Origin: Candidatus Methanomethylophilaceae archaeon
GTDB lineage: Archaea; Thermoplasmatota; Thermoplasmata; Methanomassiliicoccales; Methanomethylophilaceae
Assembly (NCBI GenBank): GCA_017519045.1
Contig: JAFWTC010000063.1
Span: 1-64,000 of the forward strand
Length of the DNA: 64,000 nucleotides
Direction: 5' to 3'
Both the position numbers and the translations under genes were made by a program. The notes beneath the pieces were generated by a model. The model made no database searches. It was not told the DNA's origin and saw only the letters and a program-made list of their open reading frames with translations. Positions 35,871 to 44,665 of the stretch are shown piece after piece. Position 1 is the first letter of the stretch. The number at the start of each line of letters is the position of its first letter.

Positions 35871-36633
35871 ACTTGACCAGGCGCCCGCAGGCGTCCCTCT
35901 TCGCCGACCCGAACTCGCTCAGCTTAGCGATCTGGTCCTGGTCGAAGACCGGCCCGTCCTTGCAGACCCTCATGTCGTCCATGACGCAGCATCCGCAGAC
36001 CCCGGCGCCGCACTTCATGTACCTTTCCAAGGAGAGCTGGCACTTGATCCCGAGCTCCTGGCAGGCCTTGTACGTGAAGTAGAGCATGACCTCCGGCCCG
36101 CAGGCCAGGACGCAGTCGTAATGCTTCTCCGCGGCCATCTCCTTCATGAGCTGGACGGCGTTCCCGTGGAATCCCCTGCTCCCGTCGTCGGTGGCGATCC
36201 TGAGGTTCCTGGAGAACCTTCCGGCCAGGTCGTCCATTATGACGTCCTTGTCGGAGCGCGCGGCTATGATGGAATCCGCCCCGGTGGCGACTATCGCCGG
36301 CATGACCGCGGCCGTTCCCACGCCTCCTCCGATGATCAGCTTCTCGCCCGGCGCGGAGAGGTCGAACCCGTTCCCGTAGGGCCCCCTGATCCTCAGCCTG
36401 TCTCCAATCTTGAGCTGATGCAACGCCTTCGTGGCCTCGCCGATGGCCTTCACCGTGATGCTCTTGCTCCTGTCCCCTATCCCGGACAGGGACATGGGGA
36501 TCTCGTCGACTCCGGGCACCCAGACCATCACGAACTGTCCCGGCCTCGCCTCCGCGTCCCACTCGAAGACGAACGTCTTGGTGTCGTATGCCTCGTCGAT
36601 TATCCTCTCTATGACGACCACGCTGTCATTCAT
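35701..36633 (-). CDS. pyrK: Dihydroorotate dehydrogenase electron-transfer subunit PyrK; 3' end uncertain
   Basis: The first about 255 residues are a ferredoxin-reductase-like flavoprotein: RPGQFVMVWVPG, IPMSLSG, LRIRGPYGNGF, GGGVGTAAVMP and the 2Fe-2S site CGAGVCGCC with a fourth Cys in RVCKDGPVF. It takes electrons from PyrD, via FAD and 2Fe-2S, to NAD. After GRLVKF (about 35880) the frame continues Arg/Pro/Ser-rich into the convergent gene without a stop, so the natural end is probably near 35875. It overlaps pyrD by 8 bp in a coupled pair. Confidence 0.92.
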   Translation of the reverse strand: MNDSVVVIERIIDEAYDTKTFVFEWDAEARPGQFVMVWVPGVDEIPMSLSGIGDRSKSITVKAIGEATKALHQLKIGDRLRIRGPYGNGFDLSAPGEKLIIGGGVGTAAVMPAIVATGADSIIAARSDKDVIMDDLAGRFSRNLRIATDDGSRGFHGNAVQLMKEMAAEKHYDCVLACGPEVMLYFTYKACQELGIKCQLSLERYMKCGAGVCGCCVMDDMRVCKDGPVFDQDQIAKLSEFGSAKRDACGRLVKFRRRRRGRLSPLPPRGLWPPTGRRPRSPLSRARTSPCSTSRWSSPLRPRSPQGTRL

Positions 36634-37531
36634 GGGCCGCTCCCTCCATTTCCTTGATGGACCTGTATCCGTAGTCGTCCATGAACCGCTCCAGTCCGCG
36701 GTTTATCTTCTCGAAGACGTCTACGCCCTCGGTGAGCACCGCGCTCCCGACCTGGAACGCGCACGCCCCGGCCATGATGTACTCGGCGGCGTCCCTCCAA
36801 CATCTGATTCCTCCGACCCCCACGATGGGTATGTCGAGGACCGTCCTGAGGTCGTACACCGCCCTGACGCCCACGGGCTTCACCGCGCTTCCGGACAGAC
36901 CTCCGAACCTGTTGCTGAGGACCGGCCTGGCGAACTCAGGGGAGATGACCATTGCCTTCAGGGTGTTTATCGCCACCACGGCGTCCCCTCCCGCGTCCTG
37001 CACCGCCCTGCCGATGTCTGCGAGGATATGGGTGTTGGGCGTGAGCTTGGCCCACACGGGGATGCTGACGGCCGATTTTACAGCTCCGACTATGGCCTTC
37101 ACCATGGCCGGGTCGGTCCCGACCTCCATTCCGTACCCCTTGGCGTGGGGGCATGAGAGGTTGAGCTCCACCGCGCACGCGCCGTAGTCCTCCATCCTCC
37201 CGGCCAGGGCGCTGAACTCGTCCGGCCCCGCGCCGTATATGGACCCTACGATCTTTCCGCATCTCGTCGCGTTCTCCATTTCCTCCGCGAAGGCGTCGAT
37301 CCCGGGATTGGGAAGGCCCATTGCGTTCACGAGCCCTCCCTCCACCTCGGTGAAGCAGGGGTTGGAATGCCCCTCCTTGGGCTCGGTTCCGACGGACTTG
37401 CTCACGACCGCTCCGGCCCCGTTCCTGAGCATGCGCTCCATGGACGGCCCGGTCTCGTCCATGATCCCGGACGCGACCATCCCCGGCTTCTCCAAGGTCA
37501 GTGCCCCGACCTCCGTCCTCAGCTTCGTCAT
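36626..37531 (-). CDS. pyrD: Dihydroorotate dehydrogenase, class 1B catalytic subunit
   Basis: The 301-residue TIM-barrel enzyme oxidises dihydroorotate to orotate in pyrimidine synthesis. The catalytic cysteine lies in ELNLSCPHA (about 129), with the FMN-binding KLTPNTHILADI, GLSGSAVKPVGVR and VGVGGIRC motifs. A cysteine base and the adjacent pyrK mark the class 1B, NAD-linked form. It is first in the pyrDK operon. Confidence 0.95.
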   Translation of the reverse strand: MTKLRTEVGALTLEKPGMVASGIMDETGPSMERMLRNGAGAVVSKSVGTEPKEGHSNPCFTEVEGGLVNAMGLPNPGIDAFAEEMENATRCGKIVGSIYGAGPDEFSALAGRMEDYGACAVELNLSCPHAKGYGMEVGTDPAMVKAIVGAVKSAVSIPVWAKLTPNTHILADIGRAVQDAGGDAVVAINTLKAMVISPEFARPVLSNRFGGLSGSAVKPVGVRAVYDLRTVLDIPIVGVGGIRCWRDAAEYIMAGACAFQVGSAVLTEGVDVFEKINRGLERFMDDYGYRSIKEMEGAAHE

Positions 37532-37619
37532 GCCTTCTCCATCGCTGAATTGTTAGATATAGCTGGCGAGCCGGGGGCGCCTCTGGTAACCTTAATAAAC
37601 CGCACGGCATGGGGAGCGC

Positions 37620-38861
37620 ATGGACTCCGACTCCGTCCGCGGAGACTTCCCCACTGTGAGGAAGGGCTCCGGAATCTATCTGGACAGCGCATGCCAGTCG
37701 CTCAGGCCGGACCAGGTCATCGAGGCGATGGACGAGTACTACGAGTCGTTCCCCGCATGCGGGGGGAGGAGCGTCCACTCGATGGCGTCCAAGGTGTCCG
37801 TGGCCGTGGACGAGGCCCGCGAGAGCCTGGCTTCGTTCTTCGGCACCAAGGACTCCGGATGCTACGTCTTCACGTCCAACTGCACCCAGGGCCTCAACAC
37901 GGCGGCGTACGGGCTCGGGCTGAGGGGGGGCGACGTCGTGGTCACCACTGACTGCGAGCACAACTCCAACCACGTCCCCTGGCTCCATCTCCAGGAGGAG
38001 AAGGGCGTCCGCAGGAGGATGTCGCGCTCCCGTCCGGACGGGTCCTTCGACATCGAGTCGTTCAAGTCGTGCATGGACCGCTCCGTGAAGGTCGTGTCCG
38101 TGCAGCATTCCAGCAACGTCACCGGATGCGTCGTCCCGGTCAGGGCGGTGACGGAGATAGCCCATGACTACGGGGCGACGGTCATAGTCGACGGCGCCCA
38201 GTCCGCGCCCCACATGCCCGTGGACCTGAATAAGATCGACGCGGACGTCTACTGCGTCTCGGTCCACAAGATGCTCGGCCCCTCCGGAGTCGGGGTGATG
38301 TACGGCAAGGAGGAGGTCCTGAAGAGGATGAGCCCGCTCTGCCTCGGAGGCGGGACCGTGGGCCTCGTGACCTATGGCAGCGTGAGCCTCGCCCCGGTTC
38401 CGGACAGGTTCGAGGCCGGGCTCCAGAACTACGCCGGGATCATAGGCACCAAGGCCGCCCTGGATTATCTGTCGCATGTGGGCATGGACGAGGTCGAGAG
38501 ATGGGACTCCATGCTCATGGAGAGGATGATGAAGGGCCTGGAGGACATACCGAACCTGCGCGTCGTCGGCCCTTCCGACCCGGACAGGCGCCTAGGGGTG
38601 TTCTCGTTCAACATAGACGGCCTGAACGCCCACGACATCGCCATGATGGCCGACAGCATGGCCGGGATAATGATCCGCTCCGGCATGCATTGCGCCCATC
38701 CGTTCTACGTGTCCCGCGGGATCGACGGGAGCGCCAGGGCGTCGACCTATCTCTACAACGACGGGAAGGAGATAGACGTCTTCGCCGACACGGTCCGCCA
38801 CATAGCGGAGGTCTTCGGCGACCGATCCCTTTCTCGATCGTCACTATCTCTCCGTATCTGA
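37620..38861 (+). CDS. Class V aminotransferase, cysteine desulfurase (SufS/Csd)-like
   Basis: The PLP-dependent protein has the cofactor lysine in CVSVHKMLGPSGVGVMYG (core VHKMLGPSG), an Asp-Gly-Ala-Gln loop (VDGAQSAPH), and the active-site cysteine region SGMHCAHPF. These features fit SufS/CsdA-type cysteine desulfurases or selenocysteine lyases, which release sulfur for cluster assembly. No scaffold gene is next to it. The last about 12 residues (RSLSRSSLSLRI) run past the expected end into the convergent pilin-like gene. Confidence 0.88.
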   Translation: MDSDSVRGDFPTVRKGSGIYLDSACQSLRPDQVIEAMDEYYESFPACGGRSVHSMASKVSVAVDEARESLASFFGTKDSGCYVFTSNCTQGLNTAAYGLGLRGGDVVVTTDCEHNSNHVPWLHLQEEKGVRRRMSRSRPDGSFDIESFKSCMDRSVKVVSVQHSSNVTGCVVPVRAVTEIAHDYGATVIVDGAQSAPHMPVDLNKIDADVYCVSVHKMLGPSGVGVMYGKEEVLKRMSPLCLGGGTVGLVTYGSVSLAPVPDRFEAGLQNYAGIIGTKAALDYLSHVGMDEVERWDSMLMERMMKGLEDIPNLRVVGPSDPDRRLGVFSFNIDGLNAHDIAMMADSMAGIMIRSGMHCAHPFYVSRGIDGSARASTYLYNDGKEIDVFADTVRHIAEVFGDRSLSRSSLSLRI

Positions 38862-39210
38862 GCTCGAACTCCGACCCGCAGCGCGTGAACGCCGTCGACG
38901 ACCGCGCGTCTGACTCCAGGGTCACCGTGTGGGATCCCACCTTCAAGGAGTGCTCCGGGGACGGGAGGACGCGGGACCCGTCCAGGGTCAGGGTCCGGGT
39001 CTCGGACGACCAGAACGCGTCCAGCATCTCCGCGATGTTCTCAGCCAGGGAGTCCTCCATGCCGTCCTCCGCGGCGTCCTTGTAGGAGCCCATGATCCCG
39101 GAGACGGACGCCAGGAGGATCACGCCGCATATGCACAGGGCGGCCCTGGAGATGGTGAACTCGATCGTTCCGCCACCCCCACGACCAGTCTCCCGTCCAC
39201 GGACGAGCAT
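38608..39210 (-). CDS. Pilin-like small exported protein; C-terminal boundary uncertain
   Basis: After a short basic, glycine-rich N-terminus (RETGRGGGG) there is one hydrophobic helix (AALCICGVILLASVSGIMG), then a polar beta-rich domain ending near IVTIEKG at about 38840. This is the layout of archaeal pilin-like or small anchored surface proteins. The frame continues about 75 codons into the cysteine desulfurase gene, with Arg/Ser-rich out-of-frame character. The start overlaps the end of the preceding pilin-like gene. It is the third of three related genes on this strand. Confidence 0.5.
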   Translation of the reverse strand: MLVRGRETGRGGGGTIEFTISRAALCICGVILLASVSGIMGSYKDAAEDGMEDSLAENIAEMLDAFWSSETRTLTLDGSRVLPSPEHSLKVGSHTVTLESDARSSTAFTRCGSEFELRYGEIVTIEKGIGRRRPPLCGGPCRRRRLSPSRRCRDRSTPWRSRRSRGTRRTDGRNACRSGSLSRPCCRPSWRCRGRSGRLC

Positions 39211-39572
39211 TCGAACGTGACGTCGCCGCCGGCGATCACGGACGTCGTGCCGGAGAGCACCACCGGCGCCTTGTCCAGGTACACGGTGCGCTTGAGCTCC
39301 CCGTTCCTGTACAGGCGTATGGAGTGGGCGTCCGCGCCCTCTCCGCCGAGGGCTATGGAGTCCTTCGGTTCCAGGTTCACATGGACGGTCTCTATGGACC
39401 CGGATCCGGCGCGGAACACCTTGTAGATGCATTCCTCCACGGCGGCGCAGGAGGGGTCGGCGCCCACGTCCTCGGAGCTCTCCTCGACCATGGACACCAT
39501 CCCCGTAATCGCCGGCAGCATCAGGCCGATCAGCAGGAATGACACCATCAGCTTCAGCGGCATTCCTATCAT
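39120..39572 (-). CDS. Pilin-like small exported protein, 150 residues
   Basis: MIGMPLKLMVSF begins a single N-terminal hydrophobic helix, followed by an acidic, mostly beta domain with two cysteines (SCAAVEECIYK) and SVIAGGDVTF near the end. It has the size and layout of archaeal type IV pilin-like or pseudopilin proteins, and lies 11 bp after the gene at 39584. The function is inferred from layout only. Confidence 0.6.
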   Translation of the reverse strand: MIGMPLKLMVSFLLIGLMLPAITGMVSMVEESSEDVGADPSCAAVEECIYKVFRAGSGSIETVHVNLEPKDSIALGGEGADAHSIRLYRNGELKRTVYLDKAPVVLSGTTSVIAGGDVTFECSSVDGRLVVGVAERSSSPSPGPPCAYAA

Positions 39573-39583
39573 GGCCCGGCCTC

Positions 39584-40039
39584 TCAGTTGTAGCTGATTA
39601 CCGCGAACTCCGTGCTGCAGTGCTCGCCGTATCCCGTCTTCATGACGTTGACGGTGACGGTTCCGAACGATCCCCTGGGCGGGGTGACGACCAGGTTGTC
39701 CAGAGTCGCTATTCCGTCGTCGTTCGTGTACGCGAGCGCCTTCCCGCCGTCGGCGTTCCTGATCCCCAGGCCGCTGAGGTAGACGGTGGCGTCCTTGAGG
39801 GGGTTGCCGTCCTGGTCCCTGACGCGGACGCTCACGGGGTCGATGTTGCCGTCGACGTCCGCGAGGCCCTCCGCGGAGATGACCTCCACGTCGCTGATGG
39901 AGTGCGGGGCCTCTATCCCCGCCATCCATCCGCTCAGTATCCCGACCGCCGCGACGGCCACGATCATCATGATCATGAACTGCAGCGGCAGCCCTTCCAC
40001 ACTTCCTTTCCTATCCGTTTTGAGCTTGTTGAGGTTCAT
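39584..40039 (-). CDS. Archaeal pilin-like protein with Ig-like C-terminal domain
   Basis: The N-terminus has a charged segment ending DRKGSVEGLPLQF, then a 20-residue hydrophobic helix. Gly/Glu around the junction resembles the class III or type IV pilin processing site (K/R-G, then Glu). The rest is a beta-sandwich-like domain (VRVRDQDGNPLKDATVYL, TNDDGIATLDNL) as in Ig-like or carboxypeptidase-regulatory domains. It is first of the three-gene pilin-like operon. Confidence 0.6.
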   Translation of the reverse strand: MNLNKLKTDRKGSVEGLPLQFMIMMIVAVAAVGILSGWMAGIEAPHSISDVEVISAEGLADVDGNIDPVSVRVRDQDGNPLKDATVYLSGLGIRNADGGKALAYTNDDGIATLDNLVVTPPRGSFGTVTVNVMKTGYGEHCSTEFAVISYN

Positions 40040-40097
40040 ATCGCTCAGGATGTGATTCCCCCTCGGACGGATTTATAGCAGGGACGGTGCGGTAACG

Positions 40098-40628
40098 TTA
40101 CTCCAGTGGGATCCTTTCCACCACGCTGTGCTTGGCGCCCGACGGTCCCAGGACGCTCTTCATCACCAGGATCCCGTCACAGACGAACCTGGCCATCTCC
40201 TCGCCGGAATGCCTTTCGACGAGGCCGGAGACGTCGACGGGGCCCTGACAGCGCCCGACGGTGATGTGGCTCTTGAACGGCTTGGAGTCGTAGTCGATGC
40301 CGGAGAGGTTGGACGCTATGCCCTTGGACAGCCTGGTCAGGACGTCCGCGGGCTCGGCTCCGGTCCAGACGACCCTGGGGCGCCTGACGTCCGGGAACGC
40401 GCCGACTCCCTTGATCGTTATCTCGAACGGACCGACGCCTTCGGACGCCTTCCTGACGGCCTTCACGACCCTGGGGACGTCGCGCTCGTCGGTCTCTCCG
40501 AGGAAAAGCAGGGTTATGTGCGTCTGGCCGGCTGGAGAGGGCCTGATCCCCTTGATCCCGGCGACGTCCTTCATGAGGGCGTCCATAGCCTCGCAGCGGG
40601 GCACCCGTATGGAGATGAAAAGGCGCAT
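40098..40628 (-). CDS. thpR: RNA 2',3'-cyclic phosphodiesterase / 2'-5' RNA ligase-like protein
   Basis: The 176-residue protein has both HxTx motifs of the 2H phosphoesterase family: HITLLFLGETDE near residue 38 and SHITVGRC near 122. ThpR acts on 2',3'-cyclic phosphate RNA ends, for example after tRNA splicing. The ATG at 40628 (MRLFISIRVP) gives the family start. It overlaps the tail of the phosphatase gene by 58 bp in the same operon. Confidence 0.93.
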   Translation of the reverse strand: MRLFISIRVPRCEAMDALMKDVAGIKGIRPSPAGQTHITLLFLGETDERDVPRVVKAVRKASEGVGPFEITIKGVGAFPDVRRPRVVWTGAEPADVLTRLSKGIASNLSGIDYDSKPFKSHITVGRCQGPVDVSGLVERHSGEEMARFVCDGILVMKSVLGPSGAKHSVVERIPLE

Positions 40629-41092
40629 CGGAGCCCCTCCCTCTCGCGAATCTCCCTGAGGAGGCCGGCGCATCCCCTCTCGATCTCCTCGTAGGCCTTG
40701 TCGAAGTCCCCGGTGTACCAGGGGTCGTCGATCTCCCCGCCCCCGGCGTGGTCCAGCAGCATCGAGACCTCCGCTTTGCAGTCACGGGGGCGGGCGCGCT
40801 CCAGGAAGCGGAGGTTCATGCGGTCCATGCACACTATGTAATCAAAAGAACGGAAATCCCCGTCCGTTATCCTTCTGGCCCTCTTCCCCTCGTAGGAGAT
40901 GCCGTGCTCGGACAGCACCCTGGCGGAGCGGGGGTCCACGCGGCACCCGGCGTTCTCGTCGCTGGTGGCGCAGGATTCGCACATAATGCTTCCGGAAAGC
41001 CCCTCCGCATCGGCCATGGACCTGAACAGGAACTCGGCGATGGGGCTCCTGCAGATGTTGCCGTAGCATACGAACAGGACCTTTACGGACAT
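40571..41092 (-). CDS. Low-molecular-weight protein-tyrosine phosphatase
   Basis: The active-site loop CYGNICRSP near residue 9 is the C-x5-R-S phosphate loop, and DDPWYTGD near residue 122 supplies the general acid. The protein is typical in length up to about residue 157; the last 16 residues reach into the RNA-ligase-like gene and may be a lost-stop overrun. Arsenate reductases share the fold, but the DPWY segment favours phosphatase activity. Confidence 0.93.
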   Translation of the reverse strand: MSVKVLFVCYGNICRSPIAEFLFRSMADAEGLSGSIMCESCATSDENAGCRVDPRSARVLSEHGISYEGKRARRITDGDFRSFDYIVCMDRMNLRFLERARPRDCKAEVSMLLDHAGGGEIDDPWYTGDFDKAYEEIERGCAGLLREIREREGLRCAFSSPYGCPAARLWTPS

Positions 41093-41111
41093 TTATATCG
41101 AAAAACGGAAG

Positions 41112-41129
41112 GAGGGGGAGGACCCCCTC
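41112..41129 (-). terminator. Hairpin terminator after the Sel1-repeat gene
   Basis: GAGGGGG, loop AGGA, CCCCCTC forms a perfect seven-pair stem 5 nt beyond the stop, followed on the minus strand by CCTTCCGTTTTTCG. Confidence 0.7.
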
Positions 41130-41133
41130 GGCT

Positions 41134-42951
41134 TCACTTCTTCTGCTCGGCCCTTCTAAGCTGGTTGAGGGCCCTCTTGGAGGCCTGGTTCCCGCCGGCG
41201 GCGGCCTTGTTGAACCATCTCCTGGCCTCTTCGGGATCCTTCTCGGTCCCGACGCCGTCCAGGTAGCAGCGGCCGACGATGAACATCGCGTCGGCGTCGC
41301 CGTTCTTGGCAGCGCGCAGGTACGACTCGAAGGGGGAGTCCTCGGACTTGACCTTGACCTTCTCGCCGGTGAGCTCCTCCACGATCTGCCTGGAGACGAT
41401 GTGCCCCTGCTCGGCGGCGCGGGTGTACCAGGATATGGCCTTCTTCTCGTCGGCCTTGGTCCCGACGCCGTTGTAGTAGCAGTATCCGGCATAGTACTGG
41501 CAGAGCACGTTTCCGCTCTCTGCCCCCTTGCAGAACCACTCGAAGGCGGCTTTGTCGTTCTTCTCGGTCCCGATCCCCTCGAAATAGGAGTACGCGACGT
41601 GGTACTGGGACTTCCCGAATCCGTTCTCCGCAAGGCTCTTGTGGAGCTCGAACGCCTTGGCGGGGTCCTTCTTGGTCCCCCTGCCCTTGGAGTAGGCCTC
41701 GGCGACGGAGAACTGAGCCTTCATGTAGTTGTCCTCCGCGGCCCTGGAGAGCCAGTCGAAGGACGCCTCCTCGTTCTTCTTCACGCCGTTCCCGAGGGCG
41801 TAGGCCGTCCCGATGTTGTAGCAGGCGACGGTGTTCCCGTGGGCGGCGGACATCATGTAGTATTTGATGGCGGTCTTGCCGTCCTTCTTCACGCCGGTCC
41901 CGTTGGCGTAGTTGTCGCCGGTGGTGAGCTGGGCGTACCCGTCCCCGAGGTCCGCGGCCCTCTTGAAGCACTCCGCGGAGAGCTGTGGGTTCCTGGGCAC
42001 CAGCTTCCCCTTGGTGTAGAGCTGTCCCAGCATGATCATGGCGTCGGTCTGCCCCATCTTGGACGCAGACTCCAGGAGCTTGAGGCCGGTGTCCTTGCTC
42101 TTGTCTGCTCCGACCCCTCCCATGTAGCATCTGGCGAGCCCGTAGGCCCCGTCGCGGGAGCCCCTCATCGCGGCCGCGGTGAACCAGGAGAACGAGTAGT
42201 TCCCGTCCTTCGGGACGCCGATGCCGTCCATGTAGCACCTTCCGAGGTCGTACATGCCATCGACGGACCCCATGTCCACCATCTTGTCGTAGATGGCGAA
42301 CGCCTTCTTCTGGTCGCGGGGCACCCCGAGCCCGTACTCGTAGCACCTGGCCAGCGCGGATCCGGCGGGGAGGAAGCCCTCGTCCCAGAGCGCGGAGATC
42401 GCCGACGCCCCCGCCTCGCGGTCCCTGGGCGTCCCCATCCCGTTCAGGATGCACGTGGCCACTGCCAGCTTGCCGTCCGCGAGGCCCATGTCCGCGGCCT
42501 TCTTGTACGACTTGAATGCGTTTTCCGGGTCGAATGCGGTGCCGACACCCAGCTCGTACAGCCTGCCAAGGATGAAGTTGGCGTCTGCGTCGTCCTTTTC
42601 GGAAGCGCTGAGGAAATATTCGAGAATGGCACCGTCGGCCGGTGTTTCGTGCGTTTCGTAGTAGTCGGACATAGTGCGCAGGGCGTCGGGATTTCCTCTC
42701 ATGGTGGCGCGGAAATACCACATGGCTGCCTCGTTCCAGTCCGCGTCGACGGCTATGCCGTTGGCGTAGCAGGTGCCGACCGCGTTCTGGGCCATGATGT
42801 TGCCGCCCTTGGCGGCGCGAAGGTACCATCCGAATGCTGCTTTCTCGTCAGCCTCGGTGCCTTCACCGAGCGCATATTTCTGTCCCAGCTCGAAGCAGGA
42901 CTGCACGTCCCCTGCCTCGGCCTTGGAAATCAACTGCTCTAAGGTTTCCAT
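41134..42951 (-). CDS. Sel1-repeat protein, about sixteen repeats
   Basis: The 605-residue protein is an almost continuous solenoid of 36-residue Sel1-like repeats (for example DGMYDLGRCYMDGIGVPKD and CYYNGVGTKADEKKAISWY). It has no signal peptide, so it probably acts inside the cell as a scaffold. A related but separate Sel1 protein lies at the right edge beside the Hsp70/GTPase operon, which makes a shared family of adaptors possible. A strong terminator follows. Confidence 0.92.
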   Translation of the reverse strand: METLEQLISKAEAGDVQSCFELGQKYALGEGTEADEKAAFGWYLRAAKGGNIMAQNAVGTCYANGIAVDADWNEAAMWYFRATMRGNPDALRTMSDYYETHETPADGAILEYFLSASEKDDADANFILGRLYELGVGTAFDPENAFKSYKKAADMGLADGKLAVATCILNGMGTPRDREAGASAISALWDEGFLPAGSALARCYEYGLGVPRDQKKAFAIYDKMVDMGSVDGMYDLGRCYMDGIGVPKDGNYSFSWFTAAAMRGSRDGAYGLARCYMGGVGADKSKDTGLKLLESASKMGQTDAMIMLGQLYTKGKLVPRNPQLSAECFKRAADLGDGYAQLTTGDNYANGTGVKKDGKTAIKYYMMSAAHGNTVACYNIGTAYALGNGVKKNEEASFDWLSRAAEDNYMKAQFSVAEAYSKGRGTKKDPAKAFELHKSLAENGFGKSQYHVAYSYFEGIGTEKNDKAAFEWFCKGAESGNVLCQYYAGYCYYNGVGTKADEKKAISWYTRAAEQGHIVSRQIVEELTGEKVKVKSEDSPFESYLRAAKNGDADAMFIVGRCYLDGVGTEKDPEEARRWFNKAAAGGNQASKRALNQLRRAEQKK

Positions 42952-43355
42952 TGGGGCGCGTTAGAATAATATGCATTAAAAAAGGTTATGTTCGGGGCGG
43001 TTGAACGCAATATCCAAGTCATGCTCCATTGCGATGCCAGAAAACCGGTTTGGAAGCGTTCCCGCCGACGTCGTGAGCCCTCATTTGGATGTAACAGCCA
43101 ACATCGGCAGGCCCGCTCGGAATCCAGCATGCGGTTGCGGAAGTACAGCCCTATGTTGACCCCGACCACGCAGATGTTGATGACGTAGAACGCCGCGACG
43201 AAGTTGACGCTCCCGGCCAGGAACTTGCTCGCCAGGCCGCATAGGTACCCTATCTCCACTATCAGCATGAAGCCGAGGCTGGTCCCTCTGGCGGTCCTCG
43301 CCCTGTACGCCTTCAGGGTGTTCACAGGCCAGGCGGCCAGGAAGCATAGCAGCAT
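42939..43355 (-). CDS. PQ-loop repeat membrane protein (SemiSWEET-like); C-terminus uncertain
   Basis: The first about 75 residues have three hydrophobic helices with the PQ-loop-like segment AWPVNTLKAYRARTARG, as in small SemiSWEET-like membrane proteins, ending IGLYFRNRMLDSE. The next 60 residues (basic, tryptophan/phenylalanine-rich) are not family-like and end in a TAG inside the Sel1 gene. Homology seems to begin some ten codons before the ATG (SAELLEV), where no start codon exists, so the 5' end may also be altered. I give the ATG frame. Confidence 0.6.
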   Translation of the reverse strand: MLLCFLAAWPVNTLKAYRARTARGTSLGFMLIVEIGYLCGLASKFLAGSVNFVAAFYVINICVVGVNIGLYFRNRMLDSERACRCWLLHPNEGSRRRRERFQTGFLASQWSMTWILRSTAPNITFFNAYYSNAPQWKP

Positions 43356-43386
43356 CAGGACTTCGAGAAGCTCCGCCGAGAACGTC

Positions 43387-44499
43387 TCAGTCCACCTCTA
43401 TCAGTTCGTAGTCGCCGTTCCCGAGGCCGATCCTCTCGGAATACTCGAAATGGGCCTGCCAGCGGGTTCCGGGCTGGCTGCATCCGAGGAGGTCGTCTGG
43501 CCTCGCAGATCCGCACAGGTCGTGGAGGTGGGATCCGGGCATGACCGGCTGCCTCATCACCAGGTCCACGCACGCCTTGTCCAGGGCGACGGGGTCGGAC
43601 GATGCCAGGATCCCCACGTCCGGGACGATCGGTGCGTCGTTTCCGGAATGGCAGTCGCAGTACGGCGAGACGTCGCATATGACGCAGATGTGGAAGCAGG
43701 GCCTGTCCTTGATGACCGCCGCGGCGTACTCCACCATCTTCTTGTCCACGATCGCTCCGTCCTGGTCGTACTCGGCGTATATCGCGTCGAAGGAGCACAT
43801 CCCGATGCACCTGCCGCATCCGGCGCAGGATTCCAGGTCTATGGACGCCTTCTTTCCGGAGACGGAGATGGCGTTCTGCCCGCAGGCCTTGGCGCACCTG
43901 CCGCATCCCACGCATCTGGAGGCGTCCAGGCGGGGCTTCCCCTGGCTGTGCATCTCCATCTTCCCGCGGCGGGAGGCGCACCCCATCGCCAGGTTCTTTA
44001 ACGCCCCTCCGAACCCGGTTATCTCGTGCCCCTTGAAGTGCGAGAGGGTGATCAGGACGTCGCTGTCGGCTATCGCGCGGCCGATCTTCGCGTTCTTCAC
44101 GTAGACGCCGTCTATGGGTATCTCCACGTCGTCGGTCCCCTTCAGCCCGTCCCCTATGATTATCTGGCATCCGGTGGTCGCCGGGAGGAACCCGTTCAGG
44201 TTGGCGCAGTCCATGTGCTCCACGGCGTTCTTCCTGGATCCCGGGTACAAGGTGTTGCAGTCGGTCAGGTACGGGATCCCGCCCTCCTCCTTCACGATGT
44301 CGGCTACGGCCTTGGCATAGTTCGGGCGGAGATAGGAGAGGTTCCCGAGTTCCCCGAAGTGCATTTTGATTGCCACGAACTTCTTCTCCATGCCGATGCC
44401 GCGGATGCCGGCGGCGTCGACCAATCTCCTCAGCTTGTCGAGGATGCTCTCGTCGACCTTGCATCTCATGTCCGTGAAGTAGACCTTGGGGGCGCTCAT
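43387..44499 (-). CDS. DUF362 protein with two 4Fe-4S ferredoxin sites
   Basis: The 370-residue protein is a DUF362 member (KMHFGELGNLSYLRPN, LITLSHFKGHEITGFGGALKN) with an inserted bacterial-type ferredoxin domain: CVGCGRCAKACGQNA and CAGCGRCIGMCSFDA near 195-245. A further Cys set follows (HICVICDVSPYCDCH). Such proteins are thought to be electron carriers or flavin-free oxidoreductases; activities are unproven. Cytoplasmic. It is 31 bp upstream of the PQ-loop gene on the same strand. Confidence 0.9.
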   Translation of the reverse strand: MSAPKVYFTDMRCKVDESILDKLRRLVDAAGIRGIGMEKKFVAIKMHFGELGNLSYLRPNYAKAVADIVKEEGGIPYLTDCNTLYPGSRKNAVEHMDCANLNGFLPATTGCQIIIGDGLKGTDDVEIPIDGVYVKNAKIGRAIADSDVLITLSHFKGHEITGFGGALKNLAMGCASRRGKMEMHSQGKPRLDASRCVGCGRCAKACGQNAISVSGKKASIDLESCAGCGRCIGMCSFDAIYAEYDQDGAIVDKKMVEYAAAVIKDRPCFHICVICDVSPYCDCHSGNDAPIVPDVGILASSDPVALDKACVDLVMRQPVMPGSHLHDLCGSARPDDLLGCSQPGTRWQAHFEYSERIGLGNGDYELIEVD

Positions 44500-44665
44500 G
44501 GGACATCCATCGAACCGCCGTATTTCGTTCTTTCCGATTATCGCTTGACCCGTACGGGATACGAGGGGACATCTTTCGTCTCTGCGGAGACACCTCCGGG
44601 CATCGTTTCAAATACGGGAAGCAAATAACCGCGCTTGGGCATCCCATTGCCCGAAGGTGATTACG

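Noticed and set aside
42939-43130. A functional C-terminal tail of the PQ-loop protein
   Set aside because: The last 60 residues have no family counterpart and end within the Sel1 gene; treated as overrun.
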